Below, one piece after another: positions 29,028 to 37,633 of a DNA stretch of 64,000 nucleotides; position 1 is the first letter of the stretch, and every line of letters begins with the position of its first letter. Location: contig NZ_RBZQ01000001.1 in the NCBI RefSeq assembly GCF_003640395.1, positions 310,001-374,000 on the forward strand, read 5' to 3'. Position numbers and translations under genes: made by a program. The DNA is from Stutzerimonas urumqiensis. Its GTDB lineage: Bacteria; Pseudomonadota; Gammaproteobacteria; Pseudomonadales; Pseudomonadaceae. The notes below the pieces were generated by a model. That model was not told where the DNA came from. It saw only the letters and a program-made list of their open reading frames with translations, and did no database searches.

Positions 29028-30130
29028 TGGATCGCCGCTTGTGTCTTCTCCCGGTCTTCGTGGCCGCTGCCAGTCTTGGCGGTTGTGGCTGGCTTTGGGG
29101 CGAGGAGGGCTACTTTCGTGACCGCGGCAATGATTACCTGACTGCGCGTCAGACCGCACCGATCGAGACGCCGCCCAATACCAACACCCGTTCGCTCGAC
29201 CCCTTGCTTCCGATTCCCGAGCAGATCCCGGCGCCCAGTCACCAGGATGATTACGAGGTGCCGCGCCCGCCGAAGCTTCAGGTCGCCCTCCAGGCAAGCG
29301 ACTTCAGCTTGCAACGCGAAGGCGATCGACGCTGGTTGGTGGCGCTGCGTCCGCCCGCGCAGGCTTGGTCCAGCGTTCGCGAATACCTGGTGCAGTCCGG
29401 GTTCGTCATCGATGAGGAGCGTCCGCAAACCGGCGAGCTGGTCACTGAATGGCAATCGGGCGAAGCGCTGCCAGCGGCGCTGGCTCGCCGGTTGACCGAA
29501 CCATCCAGCGATACGCGCGTACGAGTGCGGGTCGAGCCCGGCGTACAGCGTGGGACCAGTGAGATCTTCGTGTTGAGCGCTTCCCGCGCAGCCGACAGCC
29601 AGGCCGAGGCCGCATGGGCTGATGAGTCGGTCAACGAGGCGTTCGATGCCGCCTTGCTCGATGACTTGCTGGCCTCGCTGGCCAGTGGTGGTGCAACGCA
29701 GGGTGCGTCGGTATCCCTCCTGGCCGAGCGCGAATACGATGCGCCGGCCCGTGTCGTCCTCGAGGAGGATGGCAATGGCAACCCGGTGTTGCAGTTGTCG
29801 ACCGACTTCGAGCGGGCCTGGTCCGCTGTGGGGCGTGCGCTCGAGGCTGCCGATGTCCGTGTTGACGATCTCAACCGGAGCCAGGGCATTTACTACGTCA
29901 ACTTGGCTGAGGGCGCCGAGCGTCCGGACGAGAAGCCGGGGTTCTTCGGGCGCTTGTTCGGCAGCGAGCCGGACGAGGAAGAAATCGAAGCGCGTGCCGA
30001 GCGCTATCAGCTGCGCCTGACGACTGTAGGGGGTGCCGTCCATGTTTCGCTGGACAAGAGCATCGACACTGTTGCGCCCGAAGAAACGGCACGTCGCGTG
30101 CTATCGCTGATCCAGGCCAACCTGGGCTGA
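29024..30130 (+). CDS. bamC: Outer-membrane assembly lipoprotein BamC (NlpB)
   Basis: A 368-residue lipoprotein; the signal ends in lipobox LGGC (Cys21). The proline-rich segment after the cysteine ([22 protein letters not shown]) corresponds to the unstructured BamD-binding part of BamC. Two helix-grip domains follow (about 95-225 and 245-365). BamC is a non-essential part of the BAM complex that inserts outer-membrane beta-barrels. In several Pseudomonas genomes a metallo-beta-lactamase-fold gene lies between bamC and purC; it is missing here. Confidence 0.9.
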   Translation: MMDRRLCLLPVFVAAASLGGCGWLWGEEGYFRDRGNDYLTARQTAPIETPPNTNTRSLDPLLPIPEQIPAPSHQDDYEVPRPPKLQVALQASDFSLQREGDRRWLVALRPPAQAWSSVREYLVQSGFVIDEERPQTGELVTEWQSGEALPAALARRLTEPSSDTRVRVRVEPGVQRGTSEIFVLSASRAADSQAEAAWADESVNEAFDAALLDDLLASLASGGATQGASVSLLAEREYDAPARVVLEEDGNGNPVLQLSTDFERAWSAVGRALEAADVRVDDLNRSQGIYYVNLAEGAERPDEKPGFFGRLFGSEPDEEEIEARAERYQLRLTTVGGAVHVSLDKSIDTVAPEETARRVLSLIQANLG

Positions 30131-30188
30131 TCCGGCGCAATCGACCAGGCGCACGCGGGTGCGCCTGTTTCTTCCGAGACGAATCCAC

Positions 30189-31058
30189 ATGATCGCTAAC
30201 ATCGATATCGGCCTGAAAAAAATCTATTCCGGCAAAGTCCGTGATCTTTACGAGATCGACGACCGGCGGATGCTCATGGTCGCGAGTGATCGCCTCTCTG
30301 CGTTCGATGTCATTCTGGACGATCCGATTCCAGGCAAAGGCAAGATTCTGACGGCCATCTCGAATTTCTGGTTCGACAAGCTGAGCTCGCTCGTGCCCAA
30401 CCACCTCACCGGCGACCGGGTCGAGGACGTGGTTCCGTCGCATGCCCTGGAGCAGGTGAACGGTCGGGCAGTGGTAGCGAAGCGGCTGAAGCCCATCGCT
30501 GTCGAAGCCATCGTGCGGGGCTACATCGCAGGCTCGGGCTGGAAGGAATACCAGCGTGCCGGAACGGTGTGTGCGATCCCTCTGCCGGCAGGCTTGAAGG
30601 AAGCGTCCAAACTGCCGGAGCCCATCTTCACGCCTTCGACGAAGGCGGCGGTCGGCGACCACGACGAGAACATTTCCTTTGCTCGATGCGAGGCGTTGAT
30701 CGGAGCCGATCTGGCCGGCAAGGTGCGTGATACGGCGCTTGCCCTGTACCGCGCAGCGGCCGAATACGCAGCGACGCGCGGCATCATCATCGCCGACACC
30801 AAGTTCGAGTTCGGGCTGGATGAGTCGGGCACGCTGGTCCTGATGGACGAAGCGCTTACACCCGATTCGAGCCGCTTCTGGCCGGCCGATGGGTACGAGG
30901 AAGGCATGAGCCCGCCAAGTTTCGACAAGCAGTTCATTCGTGACTGGCTGGAATCCACCGGCTGGAACAAGCAGCCCCCGGCGCCCCGGGTGCCGGCCGA
31001 CGTCGCTCGAAAGACCGCGGAAAAGTATGAGGAAGCGCTGATCCGCCTGACTCGCTGA
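30189..31058 (+). CDS. purC: SAICAR synthetase PurC, long form
   Basis: 289 residues. The enzyme joins aspartate to CAIR in purine synthesis. Family motifs are clear: [45 protein letters not shown] and [12 protein letters not shown]. This is the long form (about 290-300 residues, closer to yeast and betaproteobacterial or Bacteroidetes enzymes); the usual Pseudomonas PurC at this locus is the short form of about 236 residues. The start at 30189 is chosen because it begins the conserved [20 protein letters not shown]. The preceding leader is 58 bp after bamC, and a tRNA-Ser follows. Confidence 0.95.
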   Translation: MIANIDIGLKKIYSGKVRDLYEIDDRRMLMVASDRLSAFDVILDDPIPGKGKILTAISNFWFDKLSSLVPNHLTGDRVEDVVPSHALEQVNGRAVVAKRLKPIAVEAIVRGYIAGSGWKEYQRAGTVCAIPLPAGLKEASKLPEPIFTPSTKAAVGDHDENISFARCEALIGADLAGKVRDTALALYRAAAEYAATRGIIIADTKFEFGLDESGTLVLMDEALTPDSSRFWPADGYEEGMSPPSFDKQFIRDWLESTGWNKQPPAPRVPADVARKTAEKYEEALIRLTR

Positions 31059-31138
31059 TCGCAAAGACCCCATCTTGCTGATTTGGCAGAGAAATGGGGT
31101 CGACAAAGAGGCGAATCGTGCTTATGATTCGCGCCGCT

Positions 31139-31228
31139 GGAGAGATGCCGGAGTGGCCGAACGGGACGGATTCGAAATCCGTTGTACCTTCGCGGGTACC
31201 TAGGGTTCGAATCCCTATCTCTCCGCCA
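31139..31228 (+). tRNA. tRNA-Ser (anticodon CGA)
   Basis: A 90-nt class II tRNA with a long variable arm and encoded CCA. The acceptor stem GGAGAGA pairs with TCTCTCC, the anticodon CGA lies in ATTCGAAAT, and the T-loop GTTCGAATCCC is present. It reads UCG codons. Confidence 0.97.
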
Positions 31229-31235
31229 TACCTAA

Positions 31236-31275
31236 CGAAGCCCTCGGAACGATGAGTTCCGGGGGCTTCGTCTTT
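31236..31275 (+). terminator. Terminator after tRNA-Ser
   Basis: A 15-bp nearly perfect stem (31236-31250 with 31256-31270) with a GATGA loop, followed by TCTTT. The T run is short, so termination may be partial. Confidence 0.75.
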
Positions 31276-31757
31276 GTGGCCGGCTCGTTCCGTGGCGCGA
31301 TGGCGCATTGCCAGCGAACAGGCACCGAGCGGCACCCCACAAGGCTCCCTTCGGTCCGTGTGCTTCGCTCCCGGTGGGCTATCGTGCGAACCTTGCGCGC
31401 AAGGCGTTCCACAACAGTTGGCCGTGAAGCGGCCGAAGACTTGTACACATTTCTGCCCTGACCCTGTCAAGCGCTTATGACAACATGTCGCGCTCTTTTC
31501 GTTTGGTTATTAATCAACCTAACCAATTGATTTTAAAAGATTTATTTTTCTGGCGAAAAAACCGCCAGTTTGAGTCCGGGCGCCGTGGGTTCAGGCCTTC
31601 ACGACGTTTTCGCCAGCTTTTCAACAGAGTTATCCACAGGATTTGTGGATAGCTTGCGGGTGAAGGGTGGATCGCAAATTAGGCGTTTCGACAAGTCTTT
31701 ATCTCCAGAAAAATCGGAGTACAGTGCGCAGCCTTCAAGGCTTTTCACCCGAGTCGC
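31276..31757. other. Intergenic region with AT-rich segment and DnaA-box palindrome (480 bp)
   Basis: No gene is supportable here. The first 190 bp are GC-rich without clear signals. From about 31480 to 31565 the sequence is markedly AT-rich (TTGATTTTAAAAGATTTA). A DnaA-box palindrome follows, then the leader of the Sel1 gene. An ORF on the plus strand at 31570-31761 spans these signals and has no coding character. Confidence 0.55.
31630..31652. promoter_or_regulatory. Inverted pair of DnaA boxes
   Basis: TTATCCACA (31630-31638), a perfect consensus DnaA box, faces TGTGGATAG (31644-31652; on the other strand CTATCCACA, one mismatch). Five bases separate them and TATCCACA/TGTGGATA form a perfect palindrome. 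It lies just downstream of an AT-rich stretch and about 105 bp before a Sel1-repeat gene. DnaA binding is inferred from sequence only. Confidence 0.6.
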
Positions 31758-32162
31758 ATGAGAAACCGTTTTTCCCCATCCTCGTCCTCGGCGCTGCCGG
31801 TTCGCGTCGCAGGCTGGCTGCTGGACAATCAGCGGTTGGCGCGTACGGATAGCGTCAAGCGCATCGCCGGTAGCCTCTTGAAACAGCCTGCGCGCGAAGG
31901 AGACATCGAGGCGCAGAGCCGCCTTGGGCACCTGCTGTGTTCGGCATGCGAAAGCGCTCGCGACCGGCGGATCGGTCTGGAGCTGTTGCGTCAGGCGGCA
32001 CGGGCCGGGGATCCGCAGGCGCAGCTGGAACTCGGCCGACTCTACATCCAGCCTCGACATGCCGAGCCGACGCAGGCGCGCCACTGGCTGGAGCAGGCCG
32101 CCGCCCAGGGCTTGCCCGAGGCGAGACGTCTGCTCAAGCGTCACCCGATCAGCCGCGGCTGA
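31758..32162 (+). CDS. Sel1-repeat (TPR-like) small protein
   Basis: A 134-residue protein without an obvious signal peptide. Two or three Sel1-like repeats cover about residues 45-130 (GDIEAQSRLGHLLCSACESARDR... unit, then GDPQAQLELGRLYIQ and QARHWLEQAAAQGLPEARRLL). Such repeats form alpha-solenoids that scaffold protein interactions. The partner is unknown. It is convergent with the hybrid kinase gene, 5 bp between stops. The start at 31758 is the only good candidate; the RBS is weak. Confidence 0.75.
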   Translation: MRNRFSPSSSSALPVRVAGWLLDNQRLARTDSVKRIAGSLLKQPAREGDIEAQSRLGHLLCSACESARDRRIGLELLRQAARAGDPQAQLELGRLYIQPRHAEPTQARHWLEQAAAQGLPEARRLLKRHPISRG

Positions 32163-32167
32163 TCCAT

Positions 32168-35100
32168 TCAGCGCAGCGTAACGTGCCTGCTGATGATGGC
32201 GCGTAATGCAGCCGGCTTGACCGGCTTGGCCAGGAAATCCAGCCCTGCGGCGTGAATCTCCGCCACCAGATCGGCCCTGCCATCGGCGCTGATGACCACG
32301 CCCGGCAAGGGGCTTCCTAGCCGCGTTCTCAGCCAGGCCATCAGTTGCGCACCGGTATCGCCCTCATCCAGGTGGTAATCCACCAAGGCCAACTGTGGCT
32401 GTACGTCTTCGGCCAGCAGGTGTTCGCATTCGAGACGATTGCGTGCAGTCCATACCTGGCATCCCCACCGTGAAAGCAGGCTATGCATGCCGGTCAGGAT
32501 GCTGTCCTCGTTATCGATGCAGAGCACCTGGATCCCGCCCAGTGGCTTCGCGTGGGGTTCGTGCGGCGTGGCGATCGCCACCTTTGGCGTGCTGACGGGG
32601 CGGGCGAGCGGAACGGTGACGGCGAATACGCTGCCTTTGCCGACCCACGAGCGGACCGTGATGCGATGACCCAGCACGCGGCACAGGCCGTCGGCGATCG
32701 CCAGTCCCAATCCCAGGCCTTTTTCGGCGCGGGTCTGATGGCTGTCGAGGCGCTTGAACTCCTCGAAAATTTCGTTGCGCTTGTCCTCCGGAATGCCCGG
32801 TCCCCGATCCCATACCTCGAGTCGCAGGGCGTTGCCCTCGCGACGCGCGCCCAGTACGACACGCCCTTTGGCGTAGCGGAAAGCATTGGTCAGGAAGTTC
32901 TGCAGGATTCGTCGAAGCAGCTTGATGTCGCTCTCGATTCGCAAGCGGCTGCCCCGCACGCGGAAATCGACCCCCTGTTCCTGCGCCAGAACCGCAAATT
33001 CGGCGCCAAGCGTATCGAACAGCGCAGCCAGCGCGAATGCGTTGCGCTCGGGTGTGATGCGGCCGCTTTCCAGGCGTGAGATATCGAGCAGGTCGGCGAT
33101 CAGGTCTTCGGCGGAGCGCAGTGAGCTGTCGAGGTGGCGGACCAGCGTGCGGGTGTCGTCGTTGAGGCTGTTTTCCTGGTGCGAGAGGGCGGCGGAGAAA
33201 AGCCTCGCCGCATTCAGTGGCTGCATGAGGTCATGGCTGACCGCAGCGAGGAAGCGCGTCTTCGACTGGTTGGCCAGCTCGGCGGTGCTCTTGGCTTCGA
33301 TGAGCGCCTGGTTCAGCGCCGAGAGTTCGCGCGTGCGCTCGTTGACCCGCTGCTCGAGCCCTTCGTTGGCCTCTTTGAGCGCCTGCTCGGCGCTGCGGAA
33401 GGCGGTGATGTCGGTGAAGCTCATGACGAAACCGCCGCCCGGCATCGGATTGCCGATGAGTTCGACGACCCGGCCGTTGGGAAACAGCCGCTCCGAGGTG
33501 TGCGGGGTGCCGAGTTCCATCCAGTAGAGCCGCTTGGCGACATGCTCCTCGATGTCGCCGGGGCCGAGAAGGCCGCGACTGGCGTTGTAGCGGATGATGT
33601 CGGCGATAGGGCGGCCCACGCTGATCAGCCCCTCCGGGTAATCGAACAGCTCGAGGTAGCGATGGTTCCAGGCCACCAGGCGTAGCGACTTGTCCGCCAC
33701 GCTGATGCCCTGGGTGATGTTCTCGATCGCGCCCTGCAACAGTGCGCGATTGAATTCCAGCACCTCGGATGCCTCGCCGACGATGCGCACGACATCCTCG
33801 ACCTCCATCTGGCGACCTTCGAGTGCGGCCTTGACCACGGCGCGGGTCGAGGAAGCGCCGAGCACCCCGGCGAGCAGGCGCTCGGTGTGCGCGATCCACT
33901 TGGTATCGGCCGGCTCCTTGGGCGTGAAGGACTGGCCCTGGCGCCTGGCGAAGCGTTTGAAGCTGTCGTGCGCACGTTCGGCGCCAACGAAGCGCGAGGC
34001 GAGGGCGAGCAGGTCCTGTACCTGCATGGCCAGCAGGCGACGGCTGCCGGCCTGCGGTGGGATCTCCTGGCCGATGAATCGGCTTGCCTGCCAATGCTCC
34101 GAGACCCGCGTGCGGGTGATGATCGAGCCCCAGAAGAACAGCAGGAAATTACCCGCCAGCGACAGCACGACGCCCAGCGTAAGCGGCGAAACGCCCAGCT
34201 GCGCTGCCTGCGCGCGTAGCCACGACAAGCCCGGGAAGAGCGCCAGTGGCCAGTCCAGACCCACCGCAACCAGCGGCAGGATCAGCGTGTAGAACCAGAT
34301 CAGAGCGCCCGCCGTGAGCCCGGCGAAAACGCCGCGCCGATTCGCCGGCTTCCAGTAAAGCGCGCCGAACATGGCCGGTGCGAGCTGCGTCACGGCCGCG
34401 AAGGCGATCTGCCCGATCGTTGCGAGACTGGCGGTGGAGCCGAGCAGCCTGTAGCTGACGTACGCGAGCATCAGCATCACGAGGATGCTGAGCCGCCGAA
34501 CCGACAGCATCCAGTGGCGAAACTCCTCGAACGGCCGCTCGGTTTTTTGCCGACGCAGAAGCCAGGGCAGCAGGATGTCGTTGGAGACCATCGTCGATAG
34601 CGCGACGCTGGCGACGATCACCATGCCGGTGGCCGCGGAGGCGCCGCCGATGAAAGCGAGCAGGGCGAGCCCCGGATGCGCTTCGGCCAGCGGCAGGCTG
34701 ATGACGAAGGAATCCGGAACGATACCGGCCGGCAACCGGATCTGGCCGGCCAGCGCGATCGGCACCACGAACAGCGCCGCGAGCACCAGGTAGAGGGAAA
34801 ACACCCAGCGGGCCAGGCGAAAGTCCCGCGGGTCGGTGTTTTCCACGACGGCGACGTGGAACTGCCGCGGCAGGCAGATGAAAGCCATCATCGCCACCAT
34901 CGTCTGCACCAGCATCGACGGCCAGTTGACCGTCTCCTCCCAATAGCGCGCCAGGCGGGGCGCCTCGTGTGCCTGCGCCAGCAGCTCGCCGGGGCCGTCG
35001 TACAGGCCGTAGGTGACGAAGGCGCCCACCGCGAGGAAGGCGAGCAGCTTGACGATGGACTCGAAGGCAATGGCCAGCACCATGCCGCGGTGGTGCTCGG

Positions 35101-35650
35101 TCACATCCAGGTTGCGCGTACCGAACAGCACGGTGAACAGCGCCAGGGCGATCGACACGATGAGCGCGGTGTCCAGCGCGCGCGTGCCGACGCTTTCGGC
35201 GCTGCCACCGCTGAGCAGGTTGACGCCGAGCACGATGCCCTTGAGTTGCAAAGCGATGTAGGGCAGCACCCCGACGAGGCAGATCAGCGTCACGACGATC
35301 GCCAGCAGTTGCGACTTGCCGTAACGCGCGGCGATGAAGTCGGCGATCGAGGTGATATTTTCCTGTTTGCTGATCAGCAGCATCTTCTGGATGATCTGCG
35401 GGCCGAACAGCAGCAGCAGAACCGGACCCAGGTAGATCGGCAGAAACGCCCAGAGCTGCTCGGCGGCCTGGCCGACCGAGCCGAAGAACGTCCAGCTCGT
35501 GCAATACACGGCCAGCGACAGGCTGTAGACCCAGGCGCGCACGCGCGGCGACATCGGCCCCTTGCGCCGGTCACCGTAGAACGCGATGGCGAACAGAACG
35601 GCCATGTAGGCAAGGGCCACCAGGGCGATGAGCCCGCTGGACAGGGACAT
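32168..35650 (-). CDS. SSF-transporter-fused hybrid sensor histidine kinase
   Basis: 1160 residues from the ATG at 35650 (GGAG five bases upstream). The N-terminal half (about 1-530) is a sodium:solute symporter domain with about 13 membrane helices. Next come a PAS domain (about 635-760) and a short coiled coil, then HisKA with phospho-acceptor His806 (AVSHDLMQPLNAA), HATPase_c (GLGLGLAIADGLC) and a C-terminal receiver domain with Asp1091 (LVDYHLDEGD). This resembles CbrA-type kinases (SSF plus kinase) with an added receiver. No cognate response regulator is adjacent. The signal is probably a transported small solute, which is inference. Confidence 0.93.
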   Translation of the reverse strand: MSLSSGLIALVALAYMAVLFAIAFYGDRRKGPMSPRVRAWVYSLSLAVYCTSWTFFGSVGQAAEQLWAFLPIYLGPVLLLLFGPQIIQKMLLISKQENITSIADFIAARYGKSQLLAIVVTLICLVGVLPYIALQLKGIVLGVNLLSGGSAESVGTRALDTALIVSIALALFTVLFGTRNLDVTEHHRGMVLAIAFESIVKLLAFLAVGAFVTYGLYDGPGELLAQAHEAPRLARYWEETVNWPSMLVQTMVAMMAFICLPRQFHVAVVENTDPRDFRLARWVFSLYLVLAALFVVPIALAGQIRLPAGIVPDSFVISLPLAEAHPGLALLAFIGGASAATGMVIVASVALSTMVSNDILLPWLLRRQKTERPFEEFRHWMLSVRRLSILVMLMLAYVSYRLLGSTASLATIGQIAFAAVTQLAPAMFGALYWKPANRRGVFAGLTAGALIWFYTLILPLVAVGLDWPLALFPGLSWLRAQAAQLGVSPLTLGVVLSLAGNFLLFFWGSIITRTRVSEHWQASRFIGQEIPPQAGSRRLLAMQVQDLLALASRFVGAERAHDSFKRFARRQGQSFTPKEPADTKWIAHTERLLAGVLGASSTRAVVKAALEGRQMEVEDVVRIVGEASEVLEFNRALLQGAIENITQGISVADKSLRLVAWNHRYLELFDYPEGLISVGRPIADIIRYNASRGLLGPGDIEEHVAKRLYWMELGTPHTSERLFPNGRVVELIGNPMPGGGFVMSFTDITAFRSAEQALKEANEGLEQRVNERTRELSALNQALIEAKSTAELANQSKTRFLAAVSHDLMQPLNAARLFSAALSHQENSLNDDTRTLVRHLDSSLRSAEDLIADLLDISRLESGRITPERNAFALAALFDTLGAEFAVLAQEQGVDFRVRGSRLRIESDIKLLRRILQNFLTNAFRYAKGRVVLGARREGNALRLEVWDRGPGIPEDKRNEIFEEFKRLDSHQTRAEKGLGLGLAIADGLCRVLGHRITVRSWVGKGSVFAVTVPLARPVSTPKVAIATPHEPHAKPLGGIQVLCIDNEDSILTGMHSLLSRWGCQVWTARNRLECEHLLAEDVQPQLALVDYHLDEGDTGAQLMAWLRTRLGSPLPGVVISADGRADLVAEIHAAGLDFLAKPVKPAALRAIISRHVTLR

Positions 35651-35931
35651 GCATACTCCGAGAATGTCGAGGTTCGGCGCGGGCAAGCCCTGTCGCCGCA
35701 AGCTGTGAAGAGGGCCGCCATCGTCCGTCAGCCGGATCGGTAGCCGCGTGCCGGCTATTTAGCATGTTTGATTGGCGTGCGGCGTGCTGGCTGCGACGAT
35801 CGTCGCATGGGGTTTCTGGTCGCAGGCGCGGACAGAATATGCCGGACCCAAGGCACTTCGGCGCAGCCCGAGGATCACACAGGCTGTCGGCTGCCAGGCA
35901 GGCACCGATAGCCCCGAGGAGGACACACGAC

Positions 35932-36501
35932 ATGTTCACGCCCACGCCCGTGATGTTGCAGCGAGGCGGGTTACGGCTCGACCCGATGATCGACGCCGAC
36001 ATACCGGAGCTGGTCGACCTGGCCATGCAGAATCGAGCGGAGCTGGCGTACCTGAACGGACCGCTGCGGCCTGACTGGTATCGCCAGGCATTGGCCGAGC
36101 AGCGTGAGGCGCGGGCGGTGGTCTTCACCGTGCGATTGCTGGATCGCGTGGTCGGCACGACCCGCTATGGCGATTTTCTGCCGACGTTGCCGGCGGCCGA
36201 GATCGGCTGGACCTGGCTCGACAAGGCGCAGCACGGGACCGGGCTCAACGATTCGATGAAGTACCTGATGCTGCGTCAGGCCTTCGAGGAATGGCAATTC
36301 GTGCGCATCCAGCTCAAGACCGCCTTGGGCAACCTGCGCTCGCAGCGTGCGATCGAGAAACTGGGCGCCCAGCGGGAAGGTGTCCTGCGCAATCATCGGC
36401 GGCTGGCCGACGGCCGGCTCGACGATACCGTGCTGTATAGCCTGACTGACCGCGAATGGCCGGCGGCCAAGGCACTTCTGGAGGGACGCTTCTGTCAGTG
36501 A
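35932..36501 (+). CDS. GNAT-family N-acetyltransferase (RimJ/RimL type)
   Basis: A 189-residue protein starting at 35932, with GAGGAGG nine bases upstream; the longer open frame lacks similarity. The GNAT fold shows in VVGTTRYGDFLPTLPAAEIGWTWLD and the acetyl-CoA-binding helix (LNDSMKYLMLRQAFEEW, then ALGNLRSQRAIEKLGAQREGVLR), the last being typical of RimL-type enzymes. The substrate is unknown. It is divergent from the SSF-kinase gene. Confidence 0.88.
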   Translation: MFTPTPVMLQRGGLRLDPMIDADIPELVDLAMQNRAELAYLNGPLRPDWYRQALAEQREARAVVFTVRLLDRVVGTTRYGDFLPTLPAAEIGWTWLDKAQHGTGLNDSMKYLMLRQAFEEWQFVRIQLKTALGNLRSQRAIEKLGAQREGVLRNHRRLADGRLDDTVLYSLTDREWPAAKALLEGRFCQ

Positions 36502-36563
36502 GGGCTGCTCGACTCCCCGTGGCGCCTGCGGTCGAGTAAGCTGCTGCGCTCAAAGGAGATCCC

Positions 36564-37274
36564 ATGTCCCGCTCGCACGAATTCCTAAACGGAGCCCGCG
36601 ATATCCTGCCGCTGGTGGTCGGGGCGGTTCCATTCGGCATCATCTTCGGCACGCTCGCATCCGGCGCCGGCCTGTCGCCCTGGCAAACGATGGGCATGTC
36701 GGCGCTGGTCTTCGCCGGCTCCGCGCAGTTCATCGCCATCACCTTGCTCGCCGGCGGCGTCGGCGCGCTGGTCGTGTTGCTGACTACCTTCGTGGTGAAC
36801 CTGCGCCACGCGCTGTACAGCGCATCGATGCAGCCGTTCGTGCGCCACCTGCCGGCGCACTGGCGCATGCCCTTGGCGTTCTGGTTGACGGACGAGGCCT
36901 ATGCGGTGATCCAGCACCGGTACGCCCGCGAGGATGACTCGCGCTACAAGCACTGGTTCTTCCTGGGTGCCGGGCTGGCCATGTACCTCAACTGGCAGGC
37001 GTCGACGGCGGTCGGTATCGCCTTCGGGCGCGCGGTGCCGGATCTCGCGAGCTGGGGCCTGGATTTCGCCATGATCGCTACCTTCATCGGCATCGCCGTG
37101 CCGATGATGCGGACGCGACCGCAGGTTGCATCGGCGGCGGTCGCGGCCCTGGTGGCGCTGGCGACCTGGAGCTGGCCCTACAAGCTCGGTCTCATCGCCG
37201 CGGCGATCGGCGGCATCGTGGTCGGTGTGTGGCTGGAGCGCCGGGCGAGCGCTGAAAAAGGAGCCCTCGCCTGA
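36564..37274 (+). CDS. azlC: AzlC-family branched-chain amino acid exporter, large subunit
   Basis: A 236-residue inner-membrane protein with about six helices. Family sequences: DILPLVVGAVPFGIIFGTLASGAGLSPWQTMGMSALVFAGSAQFI and the LRHALYSASMQPF loop. AzlC with AzlD exports branched-chain amino acids (and toxic analogues). Its stop overlaps the start of azlD (TGATGG), so the subunits are co-translated. Confidence 0.93.
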   Translation: MSRSHEFLNGARDILPLVVGAVPFGIIFGTLASGAGLSPWQTMGMSALVFAGSAQFIAITLLAGGVGALVVLLTTFVVNLRHALYSASMQPFVRHLPAHWRMPLAFWLTDEAYAVIQHRYAREDDSRYKHWFFLGAGLAMYLNWQASTAVGIAFGRAVPDLASWGLDFAMIATFIGIAVPMMRTRPQVASAAVAALVALATWSWPYKLGLIAAAIGGIVVGVWLERRASAEKGALA

Positions 37275-37600
37275 TGGATACGTGGCTGCTGATCCTCGGA
37301 ATGCTGGTGATCACCTTCCTGACGCGCTACAGCTTCTTCGCCTGGCCCCGTCTGCGTTTCCCGCACCTGGTGGAGCAGGGCCTCCATTACGTTCCCGTGG
37401 CCGTGCTCACCGCCATCGTCGTGCCGGGCATGCTCATGCCGACCGGCGAATGGGCGCTGCGCTGGGACAACGCCTACCTGCTGGCCGGCGTGTTGGCGAT
37501 CGTCATCGCCGCGCTCACCCGCCATTTGCTCGCCACCATTGCTGGCGGACTGGTGGCCTTTTTCCTCCTGCGCTGGGCCTTCGGCCAGCTACCGATCTAA
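37274..37600 (+). CDS. azlD: AzlD-family branched-chain amino acid exporter, small subunit
   Basis: A 108-residue membrane protein with four hydrophobic segments and the family motif FLTRYSFFAWPRLRFP near residue 20. It overlaps azlC by four bases. It is the partner subunit of AzlC in the exporter. Confidence 0.92.
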   Translation: MDTWLLILGMLVITFLTRYSFFAWPRLRFPHLVEQGLHYVPVAVLTAIVVPGMLMPTGEWALRWDNAYLLAGVLAIVIAALTRHLLATIAGGLVAFFLLRWAFGQLPI

Positions 37601-37633
37601 CGGCCTCATCGACCTGTTCCAAGGATGGACGAC

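Noticed and set aside
31064..31103. Hairpin GACCCCAT...ATGGGGTC between purC and tRNA-Ser as a terminator
   Set aside because: The loop is 20 nt and no T run follows; it may be part of tRNA leader processing but I cannot support a terminator.
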